From contig CANRNS010000015.1 of assembly GCA_947632055.1 (NCBI GenBank), positions 1 to 32,001 on the forward strand: a stretch of 32,001 bases of DNA, read 5' to 3'. Below, in pieces: positions 31,815-32,001 of the stretch (position 1 is its first letter; each line of letters begins with the position of its first letter). Source of the stretch: an uncultured Akkermansia sp. GTDB taxonomy: Bacteria; Verrucomicrobiota; Verrucomicrobiia; Verrucomicrobiales; Akkermansiaceae. Made by a program: the position numbers and the translations under genes. Below the pieces are notes generated by a model, which saw nothing but the letters and a program-made list of their open reading frames with translations, did no database searches and had not been told where the DNA came from.

Positions 31815-31843
31815 TTGATTCTCGCGATTGAACAACGTAGAAT
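31815..31843 (+). promoter_or_regulatory. glnS promoter (leaderless type)
   Basis: TTGATT (31815-31820), exactly 17 bp, then TAGAAT (31838-31843), and only 7 nt (CCCGCGC) before the ATG at 31851. Transcription would begin at or within a base or two of the start codon. Confidence 0.75.
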
Positions 31844-31850
31844 CCCGCGC

Positions 31851-32001
31851 ATGGCAACTGAGGAGAAACGAGACTTTATACGCGATTGGATCGCCGAGGA
31901 TTTGGCAGCGGGGCATTGCAAGGCGCCGATCACGCGGTTCCCGCCGGAACCGAACGGCTACTTGCACATCGGGCATGCCAAAGCAATTTGCCTCGATTTC
32001 G
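31851..32001 (+). CDS. glnS: Glutaminyl-tRNA synthetase, N-terminal part (runs off the window)
   Basis: Fifty codons are visible: [20 protein letters not shown], then [21 protein letters not shown]. The class I HIGH motif in [11 protein letters not shown] with the preceding FPPEP is diagnostic of GlnRS/GluRS. The [14 protein letters not shown] opening favours GlnRS, which charges tRNA-Gln directly. The gene continues beyond the window. Presence of GlnRS excludes many phyla that rely on GatCAB alone. A minus-strand ORF over the same bases is a shadow. Confidence 0.9.
   Translation, partial: MATEEKRDFIRDWIAEDLAAGHCKAPITRFPPEPNGYLHIGHAKAICLDF

Noticed and set aside
1-32001. tRNA, rRNA, CRISPR array or recombinase gene
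   Set aside because: None could be recognised by eye; in particular no invertase gene for the proposed switches lies in the window.

Overview
The window looks like chromosome from a Gram-negative, probably host-associated bacterium. The best guess is Verrucomicrobiota (Akkermansia-like). This rests on family-level reading only: an ABC ATPase / ABC permease / Gldg-family / DUF4340 cluster, a secreted GH29 fucosidase with two discoidin domains, a bacterial glutaminyl-tRNA synthetase, a tiny AURKAIP1/COX24-type protein, and genes that mostly lack Shine-Dalgarno sites. No rRNA, tRNA or CRISPR array was seen.

Layout. 1-600: the 3' end of an ISAs1-family transposase, its terminal repeat, and a possible 240-bp MITE-like derivative. 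631-1053: a 5'-eroded DUF4268 gene. 1103-4366 (minus): metG, a nucleotide-sugar epimerase and a SWIM zinc-finger protein. 4430-6699 (minus): osmC, a membrane protein, an Ala/Pro-rich secreted protein and tlyA. 7006-20005 (plus): a four-gene Gld-like transporter cluster and the fucosidase, then the tightly overlapping prmA-tsaB-ykgJ-ABCG-type transporter set. 20134-20238: a 34-codon ribosome-associated-type gene missing from the ORF track. 20326-21441 (minus): a DUF5009/HGSNAT-like membrane acyltransferase. 31851 to the end: the start of glnS.

The accessory heart is 21640-31540. Two convergent operons face each other. The plus operon (22281-25340) has a GT9-like glycosyltransferase broken by a 7-T tract, a nucleotidylyltransferase-kinase fusion and a HAD phosphatase; it looks like activation and transfer of a glycan precursor. 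The minus operon (31311-25559) has an AlgJ/AlgX-like SGNH protein, an MBOAT acyltransferase, an acyl carrier protein, an SDR reductase and an AMP-forming ligase. This is the DltA/B/C/D logic plus a reductase, so it plausibly makes and exports an acyl group onto a surface glycan.

Each operon starts at a promoter whose -35/-10 spacer is one arm of a perfect inverted repeat (23 bp and 20 bp). The second arm lies about 160 bp upstream in both cases. The two arm types are related to each other and both promoters end in the same GAGATATACT. I read these as candidate invertible (phase-variable) promoter switches, or failing that paired looping operators, that control both halves of the locus in common. 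A decayed duplicate of the ligase 3' end lies just outside the first switch, showing that the locus has been rearranged. Several housekeeping genes (metG, osmC, glnS) have -10 boxes only 7-9 nt before the ATG, implying leaderless mRNAs.
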